A stretch of DNA of 64,000 bases from Paratrimastix pyriformis (taxonomy: Eukaryota; Preaxostyla; Paratrimastigidae), in NCBI GenBank assembly GCA_027972325.1, contig JAPMOS010000004.1:434001-498000 (forward strand), in the 5' to 3' direction. This document shows positions 53,591 through 62,916 of this stretch, piece after piece. The notes beneath the pieces were generated by a model. It ran no database searches. It saw only the letters and a program-made list of their open reading frames with translations, and was not told where the DNA came from. Position 1 is the first letter of the stretch; the number at the start of each line of letters is the position of its first letter. Position numbers and translations under genes: made by a program.

Positions 53591-56500
53591 TTACCTGGGG
53601 GCGGGGCTCTTGGTGCGGGAGCGCTTCTGGGTGGCGGGCGTCTTGGCCTCGACGGGCTCCTCGGCCCTGCGGGGCGAGGCCCGCTTGGCAGGGGTGGCCT
53701 TGGGGGTCTTGGCCGCCTTGGGGGTCTTGGGAACGGCCGGCTTCTCGGGCTCCTCCTCCTCCACAGGGGCCGGGGCGGGGGCCGGGGCAGCAGCCGGGGT
53801 CTTGGCCGGGGCGGGGGTCTTTGGCTTGGGAGTCTTGGCCGCCTTGACGGGGGTGCTCGTGGCCGCGGGGACGGGAAGGTCCACCGGGGCCGGGGCGGGG
53901 TCTTGGGCTTGGGGGTCTTGGCAGGGCTCTTTGCGGGGCCCTTGGCAGGAGTCTTTGCGGGGGTCTTTGCGGGGGCAGGGACGGTCTGCTCCTCCTGAAC
54001 CACGGGCGCGGGGGCCGCGGGGGCGGGAGTCTTGGGCTTGGCAGGGGTCTTGGCAGGGGTCTTGGCAGGGGTCTTGGCAGGGGTCTTGGCAGGGGTCTTG
54101 GCAGGGGTCTTGGCAGGGGTCTTGGCAGGGGTCTTTGCGGCGGGCTTGGGGGCGGGCTTCTCCTCCTCCTCCTCCTCCTCCTCGGCCTCCATCTGGTGCT
54201 CCTCCTCCTCCTCCTCCTCCTCCTTCTCGGGCGCAGGGGCGGGGGTCTTTGCGGCCTTGGCGGGGGTCTTTGCGGGGGTGGCCGTGGCGGTGGCCGTGGC
54301 GGTGGCCGTGGCGGTGGCCGTGGGGGCGGCACGGCGGCGCTCGGTGAGTGGCGTGCCGCGCTCGTTGTGGGCCTTGAGCTCGCGAATGGCCCGCTCAGTG
54401 TCGTCCTCCTCGTCGGCCTCGTCCTTCTCCTCCGCCTCCTCCGCCTCGTCCTTCTTCTCGGGCTCGGCCTTGGGGGCCGCCTCGTCCTTCAGCTCCTCGG
54501 GCTCGACATCGCTGTCGTCGGGGGCGCGGCCCTCCTTGGCAGCCTGGGCGGCCCGCAGGGCCTTCACGCGGGCCTTCCGGATGCGATCCTTCTCGCGCTT
54601 GCGCTCCTTGTAGGTGGCCCCCGTCAGGGTAGGCTTCTCGGCCTTGCCGGCGGCGGCGGCGGCGGCGGCGGGCTTCTTCTCGAGGGCCATGGAGGCGCCC
54701 TCCTCGGCGCCCTCCTCGGCCTGGGCGGGGCCCTCCTGCACCTCGGGGACGATCTCCTCCTCGGGCTCGTCGTCCTCCCGCTTGGGGATCTCGTTGTCGA
54801 GCTTCTTCAGCTTGGCCACGAAGAACCCGTCCATGTTGTGCGTGTGCGGGTAGAACCGCCGGGTCTGGGTCATCGAGGGGTGGAACCGCTTCGTCTGGAA
54901 CTTGGTCCGCCCCGGCTCGCCGAACTCCAGCCCTGCAAACAGCGGGGCCAGAGACGCGTGCTGAGTAAAACGGCTCGGGGAGAGTGGGCGAATGTGCCGC
55001 AGGGTGATGAGGGCGGGGGGGGGGGGGGGGGGGGGGGGTGATGAGGGAGGGGTGGGTGGGAGCAGCGGCGGGCGGACCGGTGGGGACGAGCTTGACGTGG
55101 CGCTTGTGGAGGGCGTAGTCGATGACGGCCTCGTTCTCCTCGATGGTGATCGAGCACGTCGAGTAGCTGCCCCCCCCAGCACCCACACCGCGCAGCCAGC
55201 AAAAAGAGGCCACAGCGGTTGGCGAGGGTGTTGTGCGTGCTGGCGAGGGCATGCGTCGCAAGAAGATGGGCAGGGGGTGGGCAAGGGGGGGATGGGTAGG
55301 GAGGACGGACACGAGGTAGCCGCCGGTCTTCGAGTGGGCGTCGATGCTGTCGATGGCCGACAGGATGAGCTGCTTCTGGGTGTGGGCGCACAGGATCAGA
55401 TCCCGCTCCGTCTGCGCAGGCCCCCCCGCCCAACCAGATCAGATCAGTGAAGACAGAATCGAAATGAGCAGGCAATCCCGACCCCTTCCCCGACCCGCTC
55501 CGATATCTGCGAGGGGGCCGCGCGCGGACCTTGTTGATCTTGACGCTGGGGTCGTGGGAGATCACACCGAGGCCGGTGCAGGGGGCGTCGAGCAGGACCC
55601 GGTCGAAGTTGGACCGCATCTTGTGGTAGACGCGCCCGTCCATGCAGGTGACCACGCAGTTGGTCACCCCCATGCGGTGGTTGTTGGCAACCAGTGCCTG
55701 CGAACCCGGCCCCAGCAAGAGCCAAGGTGAGCATCCCGGGAGAGGGAGAGGGAGAGGGAGAGGGAGGGAAGGGGGCGGGCGGGCGGGCGGGCGGGCGGGC
55801 GGGCGGGCGGGCGGGCGGGCGGGCGGGCGGGGCCGACCTTGAGACGCTCACGCGAGTTATCGTTCGAGAAGAGAACGCCCGTGTTGCGCATCAGGGCCGA
55901 GATGTAGGCCGTTTTGCCACCGGGGGCAGCGCACATATCCAGGATGGTCTCGCCGTCCTGGGGGGCGAGCGACATGACGGGCATGAACGAGCTGGCGCTC
56001 TGCTGCATGTAGTGCCCGGCGAGGTACTCGGGGGTGGCACCTGGGGAGCGACAGATCCGGTAAGACCACAACCAAGGTCCCAGCATGAAAACAGACCAAC
56101 AGGAACCTCGGAGTTGTACACAACCAGGCCCACTTTGGTCCACTTCCCCAGGGGATCCAGATTCACGCCACGGTTGATCAGGATCTGGGCCAGATCTGTC
56201 AAGGGGATCATCACGCAAAAGAAACCGAATCACGACAGACCCCTCCTCCTGGTTTTGATGGTGTTCGTCCGGAGGGACAGAGGACGGCGGGTTTCACATG
56301 ATTCGATGAATTGCACAGCCTTGGTTTTTTTTGGGAGTTGTTGCCTTTTGCGCCACCAAATGGAGATTGCAGACCTCAGAAGGGCTGAAATACTGGAAAA
56401 GCTTATCGCAAAGCCAATCCGAGTAGCCATAGTAGCGGCGAATATCGTCCTTAAGTTGAACAATGTAATCGGCACGGGAGCGTCCCTCTTCGCGTTCCTT

Positions 56501-56829
56501 TTTGAAGTTACCAAGGACAGCAACAATATCCTTAATACGCTGAGCAAGCTCGCCAACGTCGACACCCATCATTTCCTGGTCGCCGCAAGACCAGAAATCG
56601 ACATTAATTCCAAATCTGCGGGCAGTGACAATATACAGACATGAGGGCCCTCTTCAGTGGCCTCGTCGCTCTGTGGGGCACGATCAGGCAGCCGGAAGCG
56701 TTCAGTGTGAGCAGTGACTTCCTTCTCAATAGCCTCCTCCTCTTGTGCTTGAGCAGCCTCTCTTTTCTCTTCGAGCTTCTTGCTCTTCCTCTCGAGCGCA
56801 AGAATACTCTCGTCCTTCTCAAGCTCCAT
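53591..56829 (-). CDS. NOP2: NOP2/NSUN1-like rRNA cytosine-C5 methyltransferase
   Basis: Minus-strand exons give the NOP2 plan: a charged N-terminal coil ([20 protein letters not shown]), [80 protein letters not shown], the SAM motif [53 protein letters not shown] (PCxG cysteine), [39 protein letters not shown] (TCS catalytic cysteine), and [19 protein letters not shown]. It methylates large-subunit rRNA in the nucleolus. The tail is acidic, then very rich in KTPAK repeats, ending RTKSPAPR. As read, the tail loses one base in a G run near 53896-53900. A 37-nt intron restores NLHL-AVQF. The N-terminal junction near 56645 does not close in phase, and an upstream in-frame start is possible at 56958. 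Confidence 0.85.
54035..54140. repeat. 12-bp coding repeat (KTPA units) in the NOP2 tail
   Basis: On the plus strand GGGGTCTTGGCA recurs about eight times; on the coding strand it encodes consecutive Lys-Thr-Pro-Ala units. Confidence 0.9.
55736..55832. repeat. GGGAGA and GGCGGGC tandem repeats in a NOP2 intron
   Basis: A (GAGGGA)n block is followed by about 13 units of GGGC. On the coding strand this is a C-rich tract next to the exon that begins [11 protein letters not shown] separate run of about 22 G sits near 55017-55038 in another NOP2 intron. Confidence 0.85.
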
Positions 56830-57100
56830 TATATAAGGATATCTCCGAAGGGGGATAGTATCTCGATGCCGGGAGAAGGTCTGGTTCCAGACTGGGAGTC
56901 TCTTTGAAATTTCCAAAAGAGAAAGTCGCCAACCCTTATCTCCCTCCGGAGCGCCCATCTACCGGCCTCATATGTCGCACGCATAGTCAATTCAGTGTGT
57001 CTGTGTCGGCATACGCTGTCAGGATGACCAACCATTCGCTGCGGAGCAGTGGAGAAGTAGACTTCATACCTTCCCCTCCCGCAAGATTGAGGATCTGAGT

Positions 57101-57181
57101 CTCCGGCAATTGCCCATCGTCGTCCCCGGGCCAACAGGGGAAAAACGTGTTGGCCCGGGGACAATGGGGCAATTGCCGGAG
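57101..57181. other. Long near-perfect inverted repeat (hairpin)
   Basis: Arms 57101-57135 and 57149-57181 pair with a 13-nt loop. The outer 15 bp (CTCCGGCAATTGCCC) and inner 14 bp (GTCCCCGGGCCAAC) are perfect complements, with a small asymmetric bulge between them. It lies between the 3' end of a minus-strand gene (57307) and the 5' end of NOP2, so it could be a 3'-end/processing hairpin, part of a small RNA, or a short palindromic insertion. No target-site duplication was seen. Confidence 0.85.
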
Positions 57182-57306
57182 AAGAACGATGAAAGGGGTG
57201 AGGGAAGAAAGAAAGAGAGGGAAGAGGAGAACGATACAAAAGGAAAAGAAGAGGATTCATTTCGAGAAAAGGGACAAAAAGAAAGGATTTTACCCCACTC
57301 ACCGTT

Positions 57307-57803
57307 TTAGCCCATCTTGGCGTTGGGGTCGCTCTCCATCTTGTACTGGTCGAGAGCCACGTTGAAGCATGCCAGGCCCGTGCTCTTGTGGTGGGCGGTG
57401 GCGGCCTGGGCCCAGGTCTCCTCGAGCGCCGCACCCCAGCGGGCCAGCGTGGCAGCAATGCGAGCCAGCCAGAAGGAGCGGTTGAAGGTCCGCTCGGCCT
57501 TGCGGTGCGCCTCGCCCACCAGGTGGAAGAACTTCTCGGCCTTGGGGCCAAGCTGAGCCAACACGTTTTCCCTTTCGTGAGTCTGATGCCCGTTACTCCC
57601 CTTTCAGGCGAAAGGGGTCCGACCCACCCATCTGTTGAAGCCTCGTTGCGGTCTGCTGGGTTCCACGCCTGGGGACGGTTGCCTTGTGCCCAAGTTCCCG
57701 CCCCTGCCAGCGGTTCGGTCCCCTTCATTGAAGTTGGACACGCTCACCGGGCAACGGGCGATTGTTCTGAAACTTTGGGAAATGTCCCACAGCGTTTTGA
57801 CAT
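57307..57803 (-). CDS. Small unknown gene, C-terminal exon certain, 5' part tentative
   Basis: The last exon (about 57307-57588, minus) encodes a helical, Ala-rich segment: ENVLAQLGPKAEKFFHLV, GEAHRKAERTFNRSFWLARI, AATLARWGAALEETWAQA, LACFNVALDQYKMESDPN, ending AKMG. I do not recognise it. A 3' splice site (GGGCATCAG) precedes it. A candidate first exon starting MSKRCGTFPKV at 57803 would end at a GTGAGC donor, but the exons between are not resolved. ATG 57803 would be 69 bp from the divergent dsdA start. It is probably a soluble protein of 100-150 residues. Confidence 0.4.
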
Positions 57804-57872
57804 GACAATGGGGGTCGAGATTTTGAAAGGGGTTGGGTGTGGTCTGGGTTGTGCCAAACAAGATTCGGTGGC

Positions 57873-59719
57873 ATGGACTTGAATAGGCGAATTCGATTGC
57901 TCCAACCCCTCTTTTGGGAGAACCCACACTCAATCATCCACCACCCAGCCGGCTTGTCCAGCCTGCCCCTGACGATGCGGGACATGAAATGCGCCGAGCA
58001 CGATTTGACCCTTCTTGCCCCGCTCATCAAAAGGCTTTTCGGTGAAGCTTGTCCCACCGGGAAAATCGAATCGGACTTGCTTCTGGCCGAAGGGTATCGC
58101 CTGAGTGGGATGATGCGGGAGAGCCCGCTTCTTCCAGCCACTCTTCGCGATGCCGTGGCCCCGAACCACTTTTATGTGAAATGTGATCACGCCTTACCCG
58201 TTTCGGGATCGGTGAAGGCTCGGGGCGGAATCTATGAGGTCCTGGTCCATGCCCTGCGCATCGCCCAAAGGGAGGGCTTGGTCAGCCAGTCCGGTCCGAA
58301 GCTGAACCACCCCACCGTCCCGCCCGCTGACCGCCACCGTTCCGCAGAGCGCGACCCCTGCCACGTGGCAGCCGCATTGACCTCGGAGCGAGCTCGGACC
58401 CTCTTCCGTCGGCACACCATCCTCGTGGCCAGCACGGGCAATCTGGGGATGGCCGTGGGGCTTGCGGCGAGTGCCCTGGGGTTCTCCTTCGAGGTTTGTC
58501 ACCGCAGGGCAGCTGGCGGTCATCTTCACCCAGGTGCACATGGCGGCCGATGCCAAAGCCTGGAAGAAGCAGCGTCTGGTCGAGGCGGGCGCCCGGCTGG
58601 TCGAGTACAAGGCCGATTACAGCACCGCCGTCAGGACGGCTCGTGCGATTCGGGCAGCGGATGGTCTGTCCTCGGGGGCTGCTGGCTTTTTTGGAGGGCT
58701 GAAGGACGGGGGGTCGGCGTTCCGGGTTCGTCTGCGCAGCGACGGGGCTGAAGCACTTCGTGGACGACGAGAACTCGATCGACCTGATGCGCGGCTACGG
58801 GGTCGGGGCCCTGCGTCTCCAGAGCCAGTTGGAACAGGCCCGCATTCGGGTCGACCGACATCACCCGCTCTTCGTCTACATCCCCGCGGGCGTTGGCGGG
58901 GCCCCTGCGGGCATCCTCGCCGGCCTCGCCAACATCTACCAGCGGTCAGCACTACGATGTGTTTTGTGTGGCGCCCGCTGACTCTTCCTGCCTTTGGCCC
59001 CCCAGTGCCCTCTACGGGATTGTCCTTGAGCCGACCACATTCCCTTCCTGCCTGCTGGGCGTCCGCTCGGGTTGTGGGGCCTCGGCCGCCGAGCCGCCCG
59101 GGGCCTGCCCGGTGGGGGTGGAAGACCATATCGCGAGGGAGCGCTGCGCCACCATTGCCGACGGGCTCGCCTGCGGCCACGCATCCGTGCTGGGATGTCG
59201 CGCCCTCCGACGGGCCGCGGCCGGCTTCGCGACTGTCCCCGACCTGGTCATGACCGCCACCGTCCCCACGGCTCTCCACGCCCAGGGGAAGGTCCGCTAT
59301 GACAGCCGCTTCATCCTCGCATGCGCGGGTCATGTGGGGAGGCGCGACGGACATGTGATTGGTCATGTGATTGCTCACGTAGGCCTTGAAGATCGAGCCC
59401 AGCGCGGGGGCGGCCCTCTTCGGGCCGCAGATGCTACTGGGCACGTCCAGCGGGCGGGCCTTCCTCCGGGCCGAGGGCTTCCTGACCCGGACCTGGGGCG
59501 GCCAGTGGAAGCCCACCGCCAGGATGCGGCAGGCCACCCACGTCGCCTGGACCACCGGGGGGAACATGGTCCCTCAGGTCTGCTGCACGCAGCCCGATGC
59601 GGAGCCTCCCTTCTGACCCACCATCCACTCGATCATCGCAGGACGTGTACGACGAGTACCTGCGCGGTGGGGCCGAGGGGCTGAAGCTCTTCGACCGGCA
59701 CCTCGTCCCCGACGTCTGA
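57873..59719 (+). CDS. dsdA: D-serine dehydratase (bacterial DsdA type, PLP fold type II)
   Basis: Several exons encode a PLP enzyme that converts D-serine to pyruvate and ammonia. The opening [18 protein letters not shown] is followed by [20 protein letters not shown], then [33 protein letters not shown] (Schiff-base lysine in SVKARGG), [20 protein letters not shown] (glycine loop for PLP phosphate), [87 protein letters not shown] and [18 protein letters not shown]. The stop is at 59717-59719. The family is bacterial with scattered eukaryotic cases, unrelated to the eukaryotic fold-type III D-serine deaminase, so lateral acquisition followed by intron gain is likely. Product pyruvate would feed fermentation. 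Confidence 0.9.
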
Positions 59720-60011
59720 GGAGGCCATCCCCTGATGTCCTCCATCCATGATCCATGGGGCATCCGGCCATCCATCAGATGCATTCTATGTATACAGAGC
59801 GCCGTTTCTGATTTTGGTCGGTGTGGGGTTTCCCTTGGACCCCGCGGTCCCTCGAGAAAGCAGATAAATTCTCTTCGCACGCCAACCTCCTCCCGTTCCG
59901 AAACGCGCCGCCCAGCGCCCCCCACCCGACAGGCCGGCTGTACACCAGAGAGAAACCAGAAAAAAGCCAACAAACGAAACGGCCAGGGCCAGGGCCAGCC
60001 TCGGCCTCGCC
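59720..60011. other. Short convergent spacer between dsdA and delta-tubulin
   Basis: It contains ATCCATGATCCATGG-type short repeats near its start and otherwise no recognisable feature. Confidence 0.4.
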
Positions 60012-61631
60012 TCAGAGGGACCGATAGTTGGCCAGGACTTGCTCGAGCTCGGCGAAGCACTCGCGGAAGTGGTCCTCCTCGACCCCGTACCGGGCGTAGT
60101 GGTGCAGGAAGGCCCGGGCCGCGTACATGCCCTGGGCCCGGCCGAGGACGTGCTCGAGGGGCCCCACCACCGACTGCGAGTTGGCCACCACCGCCGCGAA
60201 GGTCTCCAGCCGCCGGAAGCGGGCCGGGCTCAGGTAGATCCGCAGGGGGTCCAGGGCCCAGGGCGCGTAGAGGCGCGGGTCCCCGAAGGGCTGCAGGGCC
60301 CCCTGGAAGGCGGCCCCGTCGACGGCCTGGTACTGCTGGCCCCGCAGGAAGAGGGCCGCGCTGAGGCAGCGGCAGACCCGGCCCGGGTTGCTCAAGTCGG
60401 CCGTGCCCGCCCGGATGCGGTCCTCCGTGGCCAGGTCGCCGGCCAGCATGCTGTGCAGGGGCCGCAGCAGGGCCGGCCACGAGTCGGCCGTGTAGTCGAC
60501 CGACCGGTCGGGAACCTGCGGCACGCTCCGGGTGGTCAGCAGCCGGAAGCCGGGGTGCCCGCACAGGTGCCCCAGCGAGTCCGCCAGGGCCGTCACCGGA
60601 GAGAGGGCCAGGGCCGGCGGGGCCACCGACGAGGACGCGGCGGCGAGGGCGGAGGGGGTTGGTGGCCGGGGGCTGGGGAGCCGGACGGGCACGCAGATGG
60701 TGATGCCACCCACGGAGGTCACCTGGCGGGACACACTCGCACCGCCGCCGATGGCCCCCGCCGCGGGCAGCCCCGTCACCAGGGAGGAGCGCGGGACGGT
60801 GCAGAGGTAATCGGCCACGGCCGAGCAGACCGGGGCGGGGGGATAGCCGCCCGGCCCCATGGTGGACATGCCGAAGGGAGACGGAGCGGGCGAGGAGGTT
60901 GGGGGGCAGCCACCGCACAGGACCGAGGCTGGGAGGGCGACCCCCGCCGTCAGCCCGGCGATGACTTTGTTGAGGTGGGTGAAGGATGGTTGGCTGATGT
61001 GCAGGAGCCGGGTACAGATGGAGTTGAGGTGGTCGTTTTGGTGGGTCAGGATGGCGTCTGAGGTCTGGTTAAGGTGCGCCAGGGTGAAGGCAGCGTTGTA
61101 AGTCTGCACAACCACGTCGCCCGTCCCATAGGGCCATGCCACCTGATTGGCGAGAATCGCGTTGGGGTACTCATCCCGGAGCACCTCCGTCAGGTAGGTG
61201 CCCACGCCGGACCCGGTCCCTCCGGCCAGACTTTGGAGGAGCAAGAAGGTGGAGAGCCGATCGCATTGTTCTGCCTCGCGCCGGACCATGGAAAGAAACC
61301 GATCCCGGATCGAGGGCCCGTGATGAAGGTAGCCATTGGCCCAATTGTTCCCCGAACCCGATTGCTTGGAAAAGGATTGAGATGCATCGTAAACCCAGAG
61401 TTTGCTGCTTTCTGCGAGCGATATTGATTGATTAATCACTTTCGGTTCCATATCCACCAAAACACAGCGGGCAGTGGGCCGATTGCGGGTGTCATATCGA
61501 AAAAAGCTGAGCCACGAAGAGCTTGGAGCTGAAGTCGCGAAAAGCTCGTGCGCCATTGTGTTGAAAATCTCAAATCCAACCTGATTTCCATATTGACCCA
61601 GCTGGAGCGTCACCACCTCGCCCCCTTTCAT
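60012..61631 (-). CDS. TUBD1: Delta-tubulin, intronless
   Basis: A single uninterrupted minus-strand frame of 539 residues. Delta-tubulin hallmarks include VVTLQLGQYGNQVGFEIFN, VLVDMEPKVINQSI, QSGSGNNWANGYLHHGP, the GTP-binding SLAGGTGSGVGTYLTEVL, NQVAWPYGTGDVVVQTYNAA, and FTLAHLNQTSDAILTHQNDH. The C-terminus is HHYARYGVEEDHFRECFAEL, then EQVLANYRSL. It is about 85 residues longer than human delta-tubulin, mostly through Pro/Ser/Ala-rich insertions at about residues 245-350. Delta-tubulin is needed for triplet microtubules in centrioles and basal bodies, so its presence implies a flagellate with triplet basal bodies. It is the only long intronless gene in this otherwise intron-rich window. 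Its start is 59 bp from the divergent N6AMT1 start. Confidence 0.94.
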   Translation of the reverse strand: MKGGEVVTLQLGQYGNQVGFEIFNTMAHELFATSAPSSSWLSFFRYDTRNRPTARCVLVDMEPKVINQSISLAESSKLWVYDASQSFSKQSGSGNNWANGYLHHGPSIRDRFLSMVRREAEQCDRLSTFLLLQSLAGGTGSGVGTYLTEVLRDEYPNAILANQVAWPYGTGDVVVQTYNAAFTLAHLNQTSDAILTHQNDHLNSICTRLLHISQPSFTHLNKVIAGLTAGVALPASVLCGGCPPTSSPAPSPFGMSTMGPGGYPPAPVCSAVADYLCTVPRSSLVTGLPAAGAIGGGASVSRQVTSVGGITICVPVRLPSPRPPTPSALAAASSSVAPPALALSPVTALADSLGHLCGHPGFRLLTTRSVPQVPDRSVDYTADSWPALLRPLHSMLAGDLATEDRIRAGTADLSNPGRVCRCLSAALFLRGQQYQAVDGAAFQGALQPFGDPRLYAPWALDPLRIYLSPARFRRLETFAAVVANSQSVVGPLEHVLGRAQGMYAARAFLHHYARYGVEEDHFRECFAELEQVLANYRSL

Positions 61632-61690
61632 CCGCAGGACAGTGAATTCCTCCTTCTGGGTTCTTTTTGCAAGACGGCATCGGCCGAGTT
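61632..61690. promoter_or_regulatory. 59-bp bidirectional promoter between delta-tubulin and N6AMT1
   Basis: The two start codons are only 59 bp apart on opposite strands, so both core promoters and 5' UTRs must fit or overlap here. No TATA box is evident. Confidence 0.6.
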
Positions 61691-62649
61691 ATGGCGGCTG
61701 AACAGAAACAGCTGTTGGCGCAGTATCCAACACCAGAGTTCCCCATCGACTTACCTCCCACAGTATATCCTCCGTCAGAGGATACATTTCTCATGATGGA
61801 TGCTTTGTGCAAAGAGCATTCTTACATTGAATCCATTCAGCCGCGCGTCATCGCGGAGATTGGCTGCGGCAGTGGCGTGGTGATATCATTTCTCGCAAAA
61901 TATTTCCATGGGGTTCAGTGTTTTTGTACAGATATCAACAGCGATGCCGTCAGATTAGCCATGCAGACTGCCGCCATGAACGGTGTCTGTTTCCCCCCGA
62001 ATTCAGAACCCTGAACTCTGTCCCAAGGTTTCTCTCGAAGCCGCACAAGCTGATATGCTGGGACCATTCGAGTCACGACTCCATCACGGAATCGATGTTT
62101 TGGTCTTCAACCCACCGTACGTCCCCACCGAGGATGCGGAATGTCATGCGTCTCAGGTGACTGTCACTCCTGCCGCCAAATCTCGCCCCAGAGGCGAAGG
62201 CATTGTCGCAGCCACTTGGGCCGGGGGAGAGTCTGCACCGCCCAGTCTCCTTCGCCCTTCCTCATGGGGCCGCCGTGTGTAGGGACGGGATGCAGGTCAC
62301 GCGGCGCTTCTTGGGCCTCCTGGACGTCTGTGAGCTTGGCCGACAGAATCTGACGCTCCCTTGCAGCATTTCCTCACATCCCACGGCCTGGCCTACGTTG
62401 TGCTGATGCGCGAGAATAACCCCAGGCAGGTTGCCGCCGACCTGAAGCGGCTGGGCTTCGTCTGCTCGGTTCGTGGCACTGCCTTCCCCAGTCGGGTGGT
62501 GGGGTGCTCGCTTGGTCTCATGCCGGGCTGAATGCGCGCAGATCGTCATGAAGCGGTTCTCCTCACTGGAGCACCTCTATATCATGCGCATCCGAAGGGA
62601 CCCCAGCCCGGCCGCCGCCCCGCCCCTGCAGGGACCGGCACCCTCGTGA
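61691..62649 (+). CDS. N6AMT1: N6AMT1/HEMK2-like class I methyltransferase
   Basis: Five exons (61691-61984, 62028-62230, 62283-62325, 62367-62468, 62542-62649) close to 249 residues; three of four donors are GTCTG. Motifs: VYPPSEDTFLMMDAL, SAM-binding VIAEIGCGSGVVISFLAK, the acidic loop CTDINSDAVRLAMQTA, the catalytic VLVFNPPYVPT, TWAGGEDGMQVTRRFLGLLD, SHGLAYVVLMRENNP. The enzyme methylates the GGQ glutamine of release factor eRF1 (with TRMT112), and a histone lysine in animals. The NPPY motif and WAGG block are the family diagnostics. The region between NPPY and WAGG carries a small Ala/Arg-rich insertion. Confidence 0.9.
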
Positions 62650-62916
62650 GCGCTCTTGGGGTGATGACGCCGAAGGAAAAAAATCCCAATCCGAACCAAA
62701 GGCCGCCAACGAAAAACAGCCGCCTTCGGGACCACGCACACATCAATAAATATCCACATGGAGAGCGGGAGAGCGGGAGAGCGGGAGAGCGGGAGAGCGG
62801 GAGAGCGGGAGAGCGGGAGAGCGGGAGAGCGGGAGAGCGGGAGAGCGGGAGAGCGGGAGAGCGGGAGAGCGGGAGGGAGAGCGGGAGATCGAGGGGAGGG
62901 AGATGGCGACGGCCGC
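62650..62916. repeat. GAGAGCGGGA (10 bp) repeats between convergent genes
   Basis: From about 62760 to 62890 the plus strand is an all-purine-rich array of about 12 GAGAGCGGGA units. It lies between the 3' ends of N6AMT1 (+) and the next minus-strand gene. Confidence 0.9.
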
